From: Pseudarthrobacter phenanthrenivorans Sphe3 | GTDB taxonomy: Bacteria; Actinomycetota; Actinomycetes; Actinomycetales; Micrococcaceae | Length of the DNA: 64,000 bases | Assembly (NCBI RefSeq): GCF_000189535.1 | Contig: NC_015145.1 | Coordinates: forward strand, 3,348,001 to 3,412,000 | Reading direction: 5' to 3' | Shown: one piece after another, positions 26,641 through 35,599 of the stretch | How positions within the stretch are numbered: position 1 is the first letter of the stretch | How the letters are laid out: the number at the start of each line of letters is the position of its first letter | Position numbers and translations under genes: made by a program | The notes under the pieces: generated by a model | Told to the model about the DNA's origin: nothing | Databases searched by the model: none | Seen by the model: the letters and a program-made list of their open reading frames with translations, nothing else

Positions 26641-28644
26641 CTACCTGGCCGAATGCTGCTTCCGGCGACGGACCAGCACCATCAGCAGGGCGCCCACCAG
26701 GATCGCAGCTGCCGCGGCACCTGCTGCCGGAAGCGCGCTGGCACCTGTGTAGGCCAGGTCGCCTGTGGTACCCCTGCTTCGGCGGTCGTACCCGGTGTCC
26801 ACCAGGTCAGCAGGAGGGGTGTTGACGGGGGAAGGTACGACGGCGGTGCTGCCGCCCCCGTCCTCCGTCCCCGCGGGGGACGGGGCGGGGTTGGTTCCAG
26901 CTGGGGGCGTGACCGGGGGCGCAGGCCGGGCAGGCACCGCGGAGGCGAACTCAAATGCCGCAGTGCCCGAAGCGCTGTACCCATTGACTGTTTCTGCCGT
27001 GAAACGGAGCGTTTCGTTACTGTCCGGCGCTGTGAAGCTCCAACTGCCGTCAGCGCCCACCGGGACCTCGAACGGATCCTGTCCCTCAATGGTGATCCGC
27101 ACTGCTGAGTTTGCCGGGACGTCAGAGGCGGGGGCGGCGGGAACCTTCCCGCTGATAACCTGCCCGCCTTCATACGTGCCACCCGGCGCCGGTGACGAAA
27201 CGGCCGGTTTGTTCAGGAACAACTCCAGTTCATAGCCAGGCAGGACCGCGAGGCCGTCTTTCAGCGTTGCCCCGATAGCCACATTGGCCGAACCCGCCGT
27301 CTCACCTGCTGCATGCGTTCCCACGGCATAGTTTCCGCTCACCCAGGGACCGCCCGAGTCTCCGCCGCTGGACTGGACATCGTAGGAAGCGAAACCACGG
27401 AAAGCCCGCAAGTCCAGGGAGTCCTGGGCGTAGTTCGGGCCGGGCACCACGATAATGCCCACCCCTGCAATCGTGCCGCAGGACCAGAAGGACGACCGTC
27501 CCGACCTGCAGACCTCCATTCCCGCAACCGGATCCGCAGTGCCGATGATCTTGACGTCAGGTTCCGGCTCCGACGGGTCACCCCAGGTACTGGCGGCCGG
27601 AATCGGATCAAGGTCGGCGCGCAGGGATTCCACCACGGCCACATCCGTACCTACATTGCCCAGGTTGTCCGGGTCCAGCGGATCTTCCACCACCGGAGAG
27701 TTCCCCGGACCGCCGAACTGGCTGAAGCCGAACCGGCCCAGCAGGCCTGTGCGGTTGAACTGGAACTCCAGTTCGGCCGTCTGGGCGGTGCCGTCAGAAG
27801 TGCAGTGGCCCGCGGTCAGGACGGACGGCAGGCCGGCCGGATCGAAGGCGGAAAAACCGGTGGAGCAGACCCACCCGGTGTCGGCGATGTAACCCACTCC
27901 CCCGGGAACGTCGGCCTCAGGCCCAAGGGGCGCGCCGCCGTCGAGCTCCACGTTGGCGAACCGCGCCACGAACTCTGCCGGCGAGATCTTGCCTGGGGCG
28001 GCGGCGCCGGGCGTGGTGGAGGGCGTTCCGCCCGCGTCCTTTCCGGCTTCTGCGGAGTTGTCGGCTCCGGTCCGGATGACAAACTTGCCGCCAGCCGAAA
28101 GCACCGCCTGCAAGCCACGCGGCCCCACTTCGTCGAGGTACGCCTTGAAGAGCTGTTCAGTGCTCAGTGCCAGCTTGGAACCCGGATCCGGGACGGGCTG
28201 TGGAGTCTCTTCCGGGGCGGGCTGCGGAGTCTCTTCCGGGACCGGCGGAGCTTCAACGGTGAGTCCTGGGACATCCGCAGCGAGCGCGGCCACCGCCGCG
28301 TGCAGTTCGTCCCCGGATCCGGACACCACAATCCTGCCGTCCTGCAGCCGGATTCCCAGGTATCCCGGAACGTCGCGGAGCTTCCCCGCAGCAGCGGCCG
28401 CCTGGGTCCCCCGCTCACCGGCAGCAGCGAACTCTTCGGGCGTCAGGCCAAGGTCCCGGGCAACAGCTTCCTCAAGGGCCGCCTCGGACAAGCCTGGGCT
28501 GCTAGTGGGCTGCGTGGCAGTGGCTGAAGGGGCCGGGAGTTCGGAACCGTCGGCGGCCCGGACGGGACCGGCGGCGAAGCCGGATGAAGCGAGCAGTCCC
28601 GCCGCGGCGCCGGCAGTGAGCAAACGCGCCAGGCCGGCCCTCAC
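26641..28644 (-). CDS. Secreted S1-family serine protease with Ig-like domain and LAxTG wall-sorting signal
   Basis: This 667-residue preproprotein has a signal peptide (to about residue 30), then an alpha-lytic-protease-like prodomain (LSEAALEEAVARDLGL...). The protease domain has His in LTAGHC, Asp in VGTDVAVVE and Ser in SGGDSGGPW. A bacterial Ig-like domain and a Pro/Thr linker follow. The C-terminus is LAYTG, a hydrophobic helix and RRRK, the substrate signal of class E sortases of high-GC actinobacteria. GTG 28644 overlaps the upstream phosphatase stop (GTGA). Alternative TTG start: 28665. Confidence 0.88.
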   Translation of the reverse strand: MRAGLARLLTAGAAAGLLASSGFAAGPVRAADGSELPAPSATATQPTSSPGLSEAALEEAVARDLGLTPEEFAAAGERGTQAAAAAGKLRDVPGYLGIRLQDGRIVVSGSGDELHAAVAALAADVPGLTVEAPPVPEETPQPAPEETPQPVPDPGSKLALSTEQLFKAYLDEVGPRGLQAVLSAGGKFVIRTGADNSAEAGKDAGGTPSTTPGAAAPGKISPAEFVARFANVELDGGAPLGPEADVPGGVGYIADTGWVCSTGFSAFDPAGLPSVLTAGHCTSDGTAQTAELEFQFNRTGLLGRFGFSQFGGPGNSPVVEDPLDPDNLGNVGTDVAVVESLRADLDPIPAASTWGDPSEPEPDVKIIGTADPVAGMEVCRSGRSSFWSCGTIAGVGIIVVPGPNYAQDSLDLRAFRGFASYDVQSSGGDSGGPWVSGNYAVGTHAAGETAGSANVAIGATLKDGLAVLPGYELELFLNKPAVSSPAPGGTYEGGQVISGKVPAAPASDVPANSAVRITIEGQDPFEVPVGADGSWSFTAPDSNETLRFTAETVNGYSASGTAAFEFASAVPARPAPPVTPPAGTNPAPSPAGTEDGGGSTAVVPSPVNTPPADLVDTGYDRRSRGTTGDLAYTGASALPAAGAAAAAILVGALLMVLVRRRKQHSAR

Positions 28645-29339
28645 CGGGCCACCCCCGCTCCGCAAAGGGCGAGGACTGCATCCAACTCCGCCGCGGTCAG
28701 CCCGTGATCAAGGAGGAACCCGCGGGTATCCAGTTCACGGACGAAGCGGGCAACGGCCTGTCCGCGCGCCTCAAGCAGCGGCGCAAGTTCGTCCTCGGCG
28801 AGGTAGCGCTCCCGGTCGTGGGGCGGGCCATGGGTCCGGTAGCGCTCGTTGATGCCGCGGGCCGCGCGCCGGTATGCCTCGGCAATGTCCTGGTCGGAAT
28901 CCCCCGCGAGGTCCTGCACCATGGCGGCCACCATGCCGCTGCGGTCGCGCCCTGCTGCGCAATGCAGCACCACGGCGCCCCGGACCGAGGCGGCAGCCAG
29001 CTCCCGGAAAACCCCCGCGAGCTTCTCCGGGAAGATCCGGGCATTCTCCGCATAATGGGCAGGATCGTTGAGGTAGGGTCCGGTCACTGCAGTGAGCCGC
29101 GGATCGCCAGGCTCCTCCGTGGGCGCCGAAACCACCGTCATTCCGGACCACGCAGCGCCATTGACCACGGGGTCCGTGTCCCTCCGGCGCGCCTCTGCAC
29201 TGTTGCGGAGATCGATCACGGTCCTGACGCCGTCGTCGTATGCCTGGCGCCATCCTCTTTCCGTGAGCCATTCCCGCCGGCCCATGCGGTAGACGCCGCC
29301 CGCCACATGCCACGCGTTGACAGCACCATCCCAGTCCAT
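28641..29339 (-). CDS. Tyrosine-protein phosphatase (dual-specificity-like)
   Basis: This is a cytosolic phosphatase of about 232 residues with the active-site loop VVLHCAAGRDRSGM, where Cys is the nucleophile and Arg binds phosphate. The N-terminal WHVAGGVYRMGRREWLTERG and TVIDLRN fit the bacterial tyrosine phosphatase group that also includes lipid phosphatases such as LipA. I prefer ATG 29339 (GGGCAGG upstream); ATG 29360 and GTG 29366 are in-frame alternatives. It overlaps the S1 protease start by 4 bases, so the two are coupled. Confidence 0.8.
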   Translation of the reverse strand: MDWDGAVNAWHVAGGVYRMGRREWLTERGWRQAYDDGVRTVIDLRNSAEARRRDTDPVVNGAAWSGMTVVSAPTEEPGDPRLTAVTGPYLNDPAHYAENARIFPEKLAGVFRELAAASVRGAVVLHCAAGRDRSGMVAAMVQDLAGDSDQDIAEAYRRAARGINERYRTHGPPHDRERYLAEDELAPLLEARGQAVARFVRELDTRGFLLDHGLTAAELDAVLALCGAGVAR

Positions 29340-29507
29340 GGACCTGCCCGGTTTCTCCATTCGCACAGCTAATCACATAGGCCACATTGGTCGCACGCCA
29401 CATAGGGCGCATGGGGAACAAAGGGCACAAAGGCCCCAGCGCTTTGGCCACCCCCGGAGTACGGTGACGGTACCGATTTCAGTGCGGACATTCAAAGGAG
29501 AATTATC

Positions 29508-30407
29508 TTGAGACAAACAGCAGCACGACGGCGTCACTCGGCTTTTGCAGCGGGCCTCGCCAGCCTTGTCATGGCGATGGGCTTTACAGCAATTCCCGCG
29601 GATGCGGCACCCCAGACCAAAGCTGAATACGTGGCGCTGGGCGACTCCTACACGGCCGGGACTGGTGCAGGCGCGGCAGAACGGCCACTTGGAGTTGACT
29701 GCTGGCAGAGCACTCCGGGATATGTAAACAATGTGGCGAAGACGGGCAACGTGAACCTGGCCGCCAACGCGGCATGTCATGGCGCTGTGCTTTCCCGATT
29801 CAGCCCTTTTTATGACCAGGTGCTTTTGACGCCGACCGTGCACGAGCAGATCGACTCGCTTGTAATGGACGGACGCCTTTCCGGAGACACTGACCTTGTG
29901 TCCATAACTGCAGGAGCCAACGACCTTGGTTTTGCCTACGTCCTGGGCGTGTGCGCCTTCTATAGCGACATTGAATGCCAGGGAGCAGTGGCTCAGGCCA
30001 CTTCAGGTGACTCCCTCGCGCTGCTAACTGGGGGTCTCGTGCAAACCTACAGGACCATTCGTGCAGTTGCCCCAAATTCGCAAATCACTGCGCTGGGCTA
30101 CCCGCTTCTGTTTGATCCCAATAGCTCATTTGCTCCCCTTCCAGCGGCCAAACAAATGCTCATCAATCAGGCCACGCTGGTCGTGAACTCCACTATTGCA
30201 AACGCGGCCGCCGCCGCCGACGTGCAGTATGTCGATGTGACCGGACGGTTCGCCGGGCACGAAGTGAACTCCTCAGATCCGTGGCTGCAGCTATCCCCAA
30301 CGGACTTCACAGCAGACTACAACTTCCACCCCACGCCCGAAGGCCATCGCGCCTATGCCGCCGGACTTCTCGCCGCAGTCAAGCCCGGACAACTGGCACG
30401 ACGATAA
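29508..30407 (+). CDS. Secreted SGNH/GDSL-family esterase
   Basis: This 299-residue protein starts with TTG behind AAAGGAG. It has a Sec signal peptide ending near ADAA (about residue 34), the block I motif VALGDSYTAGTG with the nucleophile Ser, block III AGANDLGF and a C-terminal FHPTPEGH holding Asp/His. Five or more cysteines suggest disulfides outside the cell. The substrate is a lipid or carbohydrate ester. Codon third positions are less GC-rich than in the neighbours, hinting at later acquisition. Confidence 0.88.
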   Translation: MRQTAARRRHSAFAAGLASLVMAMGFTAIPADAAPQTKAEYVALGDSYTAGTGAGAAERPLGVDCWQSTPGYVNNVAKTGNVNLAANAACHGAVLSRFSPFYDQVLLTPTVHEQIDSLVMDGRLSGDTDLVSITAGANDLGFAYVLGVCAFYSDIECQGAVAQATSGDSLALLTGGLVQTYRTIRAVAPNSQITALGYPLLFDPNSSFAPLPAAKQMLINQATLVVNSTIANAAAAADVQYVDVTGRFAGHEVNSSDPWLQLSPTDFTADYNFHPTPEGHRAYAAGLLAAVKPGQLARR

Positions 30408-30421
30408 CTAGGACAACGGCT

Positions 30422-31030
30422 TCACCCGCGCCGGGCGAGCCTGTACTCCAGGCCCGCCCGGACCATGGGCCATTCGTGCTCAAGGATGGAGAACACCACG
30501 GTGTCCCGCAGGAGTCCGTCCCGGGTGCGGGAGTGGCTGCGAAGGATGCCGTCCTGTTTGGCGCCAAGCCGCTCGATGGCCGCCCTCGACTGGTGGTTGA
30601 GCCAGTGGGTCCGGAACTCCACCGCCGGGCAGCCAAGCACCTCAAACGCATGGCGCAGGAGCAGCAGCTTTGAGTCGGCGTTGGTCCCTGTTCCCTGCGC
30701 AGAAGCCGCATTCCAGGTGGAGCCGATCTCCAGGCGGGGCGTCCCGGCGTCGATATTCATGTAGGTGGTCATCCCGATGACCCGGCCGGGGCCACCGGTG
30801 GCGGGATCGATCAGCCGGGTGGTAAAGGGCAGCATGGACCCCTGCTCCTGCAACGCGAGCCGCCGCTGGATCTCGGCTGCCATCTCCTCGGGCGACGGCA
30901 CAGATGTGTACCAAAGCCGCCACAGCTCGCCGTCCCGGGAAGCGTCCACAAGTGCGTCGTGATGCTCACCGGACAGTGGTTCCAGGATTACGTGCCGCCC
31001 GGTGAGGGTAAGGGGTTCTAGGAAAGTCAC
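30422..31030 (-). CDS. GNAT-family N-acetyltransferase (RimJ/RimL type)
   Basis: This 202-residue protein has an N-terminal LTGRHVILEPLSGEH, central IGMTTYMNID and LEIGSTWNAASAQGTGTN strands, and the late block LGCPAVEFRTHWLNHQSRAAIERLGA. That order is the RimJ/RimL subgroup of acetyl-CoA-dependent N-acetyltransferases. Targets may be a protein N-terminus, an amino acid or a small amine. It is convergent with the GDSL esterase and stands alone. Confidence 0.88.
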   Translation of the reverse strand: MTFLEPLTLTGRHVILEPLSGEHHDALVDASRDGELWRLWYTSVPSPEEMAAEIQRRLALQEQGSMLPFTTRLIDPATGGPGRVIGMTTYMNIDAGTPRLEIGSTWNAASAQGTGTNADSKLLLLRHAFEVLGCPAVEFRTHWLNHQSRAAIERLGAKQDGILRSHSRTRDGLLRDTVVFSILEHEWPMVRAGLEYRLARRG

Positions 31031-31104
31031 TGCACCAGCCTAGGTCCAACAAGAAGGGCCGGTTAGGCTGGGAAAGCACCAGGACGGCGAGCTAGGGAGT
31101 CATT

Positions 31105-31338
31105 GTGTCAGGAAGCAATCCGGATCCGGAAGAAGACAAGATCACAGGCCTGGAGCCGGGCGGCGGGGTTCCGCCAGGGGAAACGCCCCCAGGGGAAGCC
31201 TCCACCACCACCACGCAGGGGCACGACGAACACGGCACGAAGAAAAGCACCCAGGTCTTCTGGATCGCCATCATCGCGGCGGTAGTCCTGCTCTCGCTCC
31301 TATATTTCGTCGGCTACATCGTCGGGTTCTTCGACTAG
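31105..31338 (+). CDS. Small single-pass membrane protein (DUF6480-like)
   Basis: This 77-residue protein starts with GTG 31105 after AGGGAG. The N-terminal half is polar and Gly/Pro/Glu-rich (GLEPGGGVPPGETPPGE), followed by a C-terminal transmembrane helix (about residues 52-74). The GLEPGGGVPPGETPP signature matches small actinobacterial proteins grouped as DUF6480. Function is unknown; topology suggests a cytosolic acidic tail on a membrane anchor. Confidence 0.75.
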   Translation: MSGSNPDPEEDKITGLEPGGGVPPGETPPGEASTTTTQGHDEHGTKKSTQVFWIAIIAAVVLLSLLYFVGYIVGFFD

Positions 31339-31356
31339 CCCGCCCTGCTGGCCCCC

Positions 31357-32232
31357 TTACTGGCCGGGCCAGTCAAAAAAGCCCTTACCGGTCTTGCGTC
31401 CCAGTTCTCCCCGGGCCACTTTGTCCCGAAGGATCCGGGGCGGGGCAAAACGCTCGCCGAGGGTCGAGTGCAGGTATTCCGCGATCCCCAGGCGGACATC
31501 CAGGCCCACGATATCCGTGGTCCGCAGCGGGCCGGTGGGGTGCTTGTAGCCCAGGACCATGGCAGCATCGATGTCCTCCGCGGACGCCACCCCCTCCTCC
31601 ACCATGCGCATGGCCTCCAGGGCAATGGCTACGCCCAGCCGGGAGGAGGCAAATCCGGGAGCATCATTCACGACGACGGCGGTCTTGCCGAGTGCCTCCA
31701 CCCACCCTTTCGCGGCGGCAGCGAGCTCGGGAGACGTGCGCTCGCCCAGCACCACTTCGATGAGCGTGGACGCCGGTACGGGGTTGAAGAAATGCAGTCC
31801 CAGGAAGTTCTCCGGCCGCTTCAGCTCCCCGGCCAGGCCGTTGACGGAAAGCGAGGACGTGTTGGAGGCAAGGAATGCGTCGTGGCCCAGCCGCTCCTCG
31901 ATGCCCCGCAGCGAGGTGACTTTCAGGTCCCAGTCCTCGGGGACGGCCTCCACCACGAGCTGACGGTCCGCGAACGCGTCATAGTCCACGCCGACGGCCA
32001 GCCGGGACACCATCTCGTCCAGGTTGGCGTCCGTCATTCCGCGCTCAATGCTCTTGGCAGCGGCGGATTCAACCCGTTCCCGGGCCGCTTCCGCAGACTG
32101 GTCGTCCCGCTCCACCACCAGTACATCGGCGCCCTTGACCAAGAAGGCGTGGGCGATGCCGGCACCCATGCGTCCGCCGCCCAGGACACCTACGCGTGCT
32201 GGCAGGCCGGCGGCAGGTTTCGGTAGGTTCAT
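31357..32232 (-). CDS. paaH: 3-hydroxyacyl-CoA dehydrogenase (PaaH-type)
   Basis: This 291-residue NAD-dependent enzyme has the N-terminal GVLGGGRMGAGIAHAF fold and the helical C-terminal domain (FFNPVPASTLIEVV, APGFASSRL). It oxidises 3-hydroxyadipyl-CoA-type intermediates to 3-oxoacyl-CoA. ATG 32232 shares its A with the stop of the hydratase gene (TGATG), so translation is coupled. The operon thiolase - hydratase - dehydrogenase under a PaaR operator fits the lower phenylacetate pathway. Confidence 0.9.
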   Translation of the reverse strand: MNLPKPAAGLPARVGVLGGGRMGAGIAHAFLVKGADVLVVERDDQSAEAARERVESAAAKSIERGMTDANLDEMVSRLAVGVDYDAFADRQLVVEAVPEDWDLKVTSLRGIEERLGHDAFLASNTSSLSVNGLAGELKRPENFLGLHFFNPVPASTLIEVVLGERTSPELAAAAKGWVEALGKTAVVVNDAPGFASSRLGVAIALEAMRMVEEGVASAEDIDAAMVLGYKHPTGPLRTTDIVGLDVRLGIAEYLHSTLGERFAPPRILRDKVARGELGRKTGKGFFDWPGQ

Positions 32233-33044
32233 CAGTTCTTCTCTCCGGTCTCGGTGTCGGCTTTCCTGTCGGCCTTCTTGGCAGCGTTTCTGTCCAGGAA
32301 CTGCTGCATCCGGTGGAACTTGGCCTCGGATTCGAAGAGGATGCCCTGGGCCAGCTGGTCGATCAGCGGATGCGCCTCTGCCGGTGCGTGGAACACGGAC
32401 TTGGTGATCCGTACAGCCAGGGGATCCTGCCGCCCGATCCTGTCCGCCAGGTTGTGCGCCGCATCCAGAAGCTCCGCTGGGGCATGGATCTCGGTGATGA
32501 GGTTGACGGCCAGGGCCTCGTCGGCGCCGAGGACCTTGCCGGCGAGCAGGATCTGTTTGGCCACGGGCTCCCCCACCAGTTCCTTGAGCCGCCAGCTGGC
32601 GCCGGCGGCGGCGAGGATGCCCAGCCCTGTTTCCGGGTTGCCGATCCGAACACCTGGCGTCGCGATCCTGAAGTCGGCTGCATAGGCGAGCTCGGCGCCG
32701 CCGCCCAGGCAGTACCCGTCCAGGGCGGCAATCACGGGCATGGGCAGTTTGGCGATCCGGACGAAGATGGTGGAATTGATGCCTTGCAGGGCGTCGTCCC
32801 GGCGCCGCTCGCGCAGCTGCCCGATGTCCGCCCCCGAGGCGAATACACCGTCCGCCCCGGCGATGATCAGCACCTTGGGGTTCTGCTCCAGGGCGGTGCA
32901 GACCACGTGCAGTTCGTCCACCATTTGCTGGTCGATGGCGTTGCGCACCTCCGGCCGGTTCAGCAGCACCACCACCCGGTCGCTGCGCTCCTCCACCAGG
33001 AGGGCGTGGAACTTCTCGGCGGCCAGGTCGACGGCGCCCGGCAT
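32232..33044 (-). CDS. Enoyl-CoA hydratase/isomerase (PaaF/PaaG-type)
   Basis: This 270-residue crotonase-fold protein has an oxyanion-hole segment GVFASGADIGQL and a second motif DGYCLGGGAELAYAADFRIA, with the catalytic Glu in GNPETGLGI. It hydrates or isomerises an enoyl-CoA of phenylacetate breakdown; PaaF against PaaG cannot be settled here. ATG 33044 (GGAGAAGG upstream) overlaps the thiolase stop as TGATG. The C-terminal 20 residues are unusually charged (Lys/Asp/Glu). Confidence 0.88.
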   Translation of the reverse strand: MPGAVDLAAEKFHALLVEERSDRVVVLLNRPEVRNAIDQQMVDELHVVCTALEQNPKVLIIAGADGVFASGADIGQLRERRRDDALQGINSTIFVRIAKLPMPVIAALDGYCLGGGAELAYAADFRIATPGVRIGNPETGLGILAAAGASWRLKELVGEPVAKQILLAGKVLGADEALAVNLITEIHAPAELLDAAHNLADRIGRQDPLAVRITKSVFHAPAEAHPLIDQLAQGILFESEAKFHRMQQFLDRNAAKKADRKADTETGEKN

Positions 33045-34270
33045 CAGACCTTCTCCAGCAGCATGGCGGTGCCCTGCCCCACGCCAATGCACATGGTGGC
33101 CAGGCCCACCTTGGCGTCCTCACGCTCCATCCGGCCCAGCAGGGTGATGGCGATCCGTGCCCCGCTGGAACCCAGCGGATGCCCCAGGGCGATCGCGCCG
33201 CCGTCGTTGTTCACGATGTCCGGCTCCAGCCCAAGGCGCCGGATGCAGGCAAGGGACTGCGTGGCAAAGGCTTCATTGAGTTCGACGGCGTCCAGGTCAC
33301 CGACGCTGAGGCCGCTCCGCTTGAGGACCTTCTGCGTGGCAGGAACGGGGCCGATCCCCATAATCTCAGGCTCGCAGCCTGCGGAGGCGCCGTCGATGAT
33401 CCGCGCACGGGGCGTCAGGCCCAGCCGCTCGATGGCCGCTTCCGATGCCACGATAATGGCCGACGCTCCGTCGTTGAGGGAGGAGGAGTTGCCGGCGGTG
33501 ACCACGGATCCGCCGTGGGTGACGGGCTTGAGCCCGGCGAGGACGTCCATGCTGGTGTCTGCTCGGGGTCCTTCGTCCGTGTCCACCACGGTCTCGGACT
33601 TCCGGCTCTTCACGGTGACGGGAACGATCTCGTCCTTGAACCTTCCGGCTGCTATCGCGTCCAGGGCACGCTGGTGCGAGCGGACGGCGAAAGCGTCGGC
33701 GTCGTCGCGGGAAATACTGTCAACGCGGGCCACTTCTTCAGCGGTTTCCGGCATCGAGTAGGTCATCTTGCCGTCCCGGGACAGGGCGCCGTGCTGGAAG
33801 TGGGGATTGGTGAACCGCCAGCCGATGGAGGTGTCAAAGATCTGGCCCGGTTTGGCGAAGGCGGCGGCGGGCTTCTCCTGGACCCAGGGGGCCCGGCTCA
33901 TGGACTCCACCCCGCCCGCGATCACGATGTCAGCCGCGCCGGCCTTGATCATGTGGCTGGCCTGGATGATGGCGCTCAATCCTGATGAGCACAAGCGGTT
34001 CACGGTGATGCCTGGAATATGGAGGGGAAGACCCGCCAGGAGTGTAGCCATGCGGGCCACGTTGCGGTTCTCTTCCCCGGCACCGTTGGCGTTGCCCAGG
34101 ATGACTTCGTCGATGCTGTCCGGATCCAGGCCCGCACGCTGCACGGCCTCGCGGAGCACCAGGGCTGCGAGGTCGTCGGGACGGACTGACGAGAGCGCCC
34201 CGCCGTATTTGCCCACTGGCGTTCGGACCCCGCCAACAAGGAAAGCCTGCGGACCTGCGGTTGCAGCCAT
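33044..34270 (-). CDS. paaJ: Acetyl-CoA C-acyltransferase (3-oxoadipyl-CoA thiolase, PaaJ-type)
   Basis: This 408-residue thiolase has catalytic Cys in NRLCSSGLSA, His in GGAIALGHPLGSSGAR and the second Cys in ATMCIGVGQG. It splits 3-oxoadipyl-CoA to succinyl-CoA and acetyl-CoA, the end of the pathway. ATG 34270 has AAGGGTG upstream. As first gene of the operon it lies 57 bases from PaaR site 4. A general beta-oxidation thiolase is the alternative, but the operator favours paa. Confidence 0.9.
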   Translation of the reverse strand: MAATAGPQAFLVGGVRTPVGKYGGALSSVRPDDLAALVLREAVQRAGLDPDSIDEVILGNANGAGEENRNVARMATLLAGLPLHIPGITVNRLCSSGLSAIIQASHMIKAGAADIVIAGGVESMSRAPWVQEKPAAAFAKPGQIFDTSIGWRFTNPHFQHGALSRDGKMTYSMPETAEEVARVDSISRDDADAFAVRSHQRALDAIAAGRFKDEIVPVTVKSRKSETVVDTDEGPRADTSMDVLAGLKPVTHGGSVVTAGNSSSLNDGASAIIVASEAAIERLGLTPRARIIDGASAGCEPEIMGIGPVPATQKVLKRSGLSVGDLDAVELNEAFATQSLACIRRLGLEPDIVNNDGGAIALGHPLGSSGARIAITLLGRMEREDAKVGLATMCIGVGQGTAMLLEKV

Positions 34271-34326
34271 GGAAACACCCTTCACGCGATAAACGGCACT
34301 GTCATCGGCGGCCGGCAGCGCCCCAC

Positions 34327-34348
34327 TTACCGACCGTTCGTTCTGTAA
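34327..34348. promoter_or_regulatory. PaaR-type operator (site 4) upstream of the thiolase operon
   Basis: The 22-bp site starts TTACCGACCGTTCG and ends TGTAA. It keeps the TTACCGA half and the distal GTAA of the other three sites. Preceding bases AC extend the match to the published PaaR motif. Confidence 0.75.
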
Positions 34349-34396
34349 ATAGTACACGGGAGCGGTCTTTTGTGGATACCGCCCTGCGTTTGGGGA

Positions 34397-35074
34397 CTAG
34401 CGGACCGTCACTCCGAGGTGAGCTGCCAGCAGCGGCGCCAGCAGCCCCAACTGGTACTCGTCAATGACGGCGCCGGCCATGCTGCCGAGGCCGCTCAGGC
34501 CGCGAAACTCGCTGCCGCGAAGATCGAAGTCCTTGAGCTTGGCACCGCTGACGTCCAGGGAGCCGATGGTGCAGTCCTTCAAGACCACCCGGGTTGCCGT
34601 GGCGGAGCCGAGATCGAGCTCGTTGATGATGCAGCCGGTGACCAGGACGTCGGTGAGCTTGGCGCCGCGCAGGTTGAGGAAGTCCACCTTGCCGCCGTCG
34701 ATATGGACGGACTGCCAACCGCTCTCATACAGCTCAGCCGAGCCCAGTCGGGGATTCCGGAGCTCCACCTCCTTCCAGGTGGAGCGCGCCGCCCGGAAAA
34801 CCGGTGCGTACAGCTCTGCGAGAATGCAGTCCCGGAAGGTGGACCCGCGGAGCTGGGCCTCATTGAACGAGGCGCCCTGGAACACGCACTCAGCAAAGTC
34901 GGTGCCGCCCAGGTCCAACCCGTCGGCGCGGACGCGGCTGTACCGCTCGCCGTCGTACCTTTCACCCCTCTGAAAGTGGGGCTCATCCACGTCCACGAGG
35001 TCCTGAAGCAGCACGGGCACCAACCGGGGCGCCGCGGCGTCCGGCCTGCCGCTCCCCGGGACACGGGCGCCCAT
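34397..35074 (-). CDS. Pentapeptide-repeat protein
   Basis: This 225-residue protein has tandem A(D/N)LxX-type pentapeptides across its middle (GLDLGGTDFAECVFQGASFN, LRGSTFRDC, LNLRGAKLTDV, LDVSGAKLKDFDLRGSEF). These form a right-handed beta-helix. There is no signal peptide. Some family members mimic DNA and protect gyrase, but most have no known role. ATG 35074 overlaps the upstream SRPBCC gene stop (TAATG), showing one operon. Confidence 0.85.
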   Translation of the reverse strand: MGARVPGSGRPDAAAPRLVPVLLQDLVDVDEPHFQRGERYDGERYSRVRADGLDLGGTDFAECVFQGASFNEAQLRGSTFRDCILAELYAPVFRAARSTWKEVELRNPRLGSAELYESGWQSVHIDGGKVDFLNLRGAKLTDVLVTGCIINELDLGSATATRVVLKDCTIGSLDVSGAKLKDFDLRGSEFRGLSGLGSMAGAVIDEYQLGLLAPLLAAHLGVTVR

Positions 35075-35532
35075 TAGAGCGTTTCGGCCTTGGCCGCTAT
35101 CTCAGCAAGATCCTTGGCGAGGGCCTTGCGGGTGGCAGCCATGCCCATCCTGCCGAAGAGCAGCATCAGGATACGGCCGCCTACCGTGGGCTTGAGGACC
35201 TCCGCGCCGAAGGTGAGGGTGAGGTCCGTGCCGCCGTCCCTGGGCGCCAGGGTGAAACGGGTGGTGTAGTCCGCACCGCCCTGCAGAGCCTTGACCGTGG
35301 TGCTGCGGTTCGGCTCGGCTTCGGCCACCCACATCTCCACCGTCTCGGATCTGCCCATCATCTTCCTGGTTTCCTTCCAACGGGTACCTTCGCCATAGGG
35401 GCCGTCCGTCAGCAACTGGACGGAGTCCACCCCGGACAGCGTGGCCGCCGAACCCGGAATGTCCGTGATGACGGACCAGACTTTCTCCGGAGTTGCTTTG
35501 ATGTGCTGCGTGAGGCTGGTGCTGTGGTCCAT
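35074..35532 (-). CDS. SRPBCC-fold (START/Bet v 1-like) protein
   Basis: This 152-residue protein has the SRPBCC pattern: SLTQHIKATPEKVWSVITD at the N-terminus, RWKETRKMMGRSETVEMWV in the sheet and a long C-terminal helix (MAATRKALAKDLAEIAA). The fold binds a hydrophobic ligand in a deep cavity. It is cytosolic and the ligand is unknown. It is the first gene of a pair with the pentapeptide-repeat gene. Confidence 0.85.
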   Translation of the reverse strand: MDHSTSLTQHIKATPEKVWSVITDIPGSAATLSGVDSVQLLTDGPYGEGTRWKETRKMMGRSETVEMWVAEAEPNRSTTVKALQGGADYTTRFTLAPRDGGTDLTLTFGAEVLKPTVGGRILMLLFGRMGMAATRKALAKDLAEIAAKAETL

Positions 35533-35599
35533 TGTTTGAGCCTAGCCCGGGGCACCGACATCGGACAGGATCCAGGCGGTCCGGGACGGCTTGAATTAG

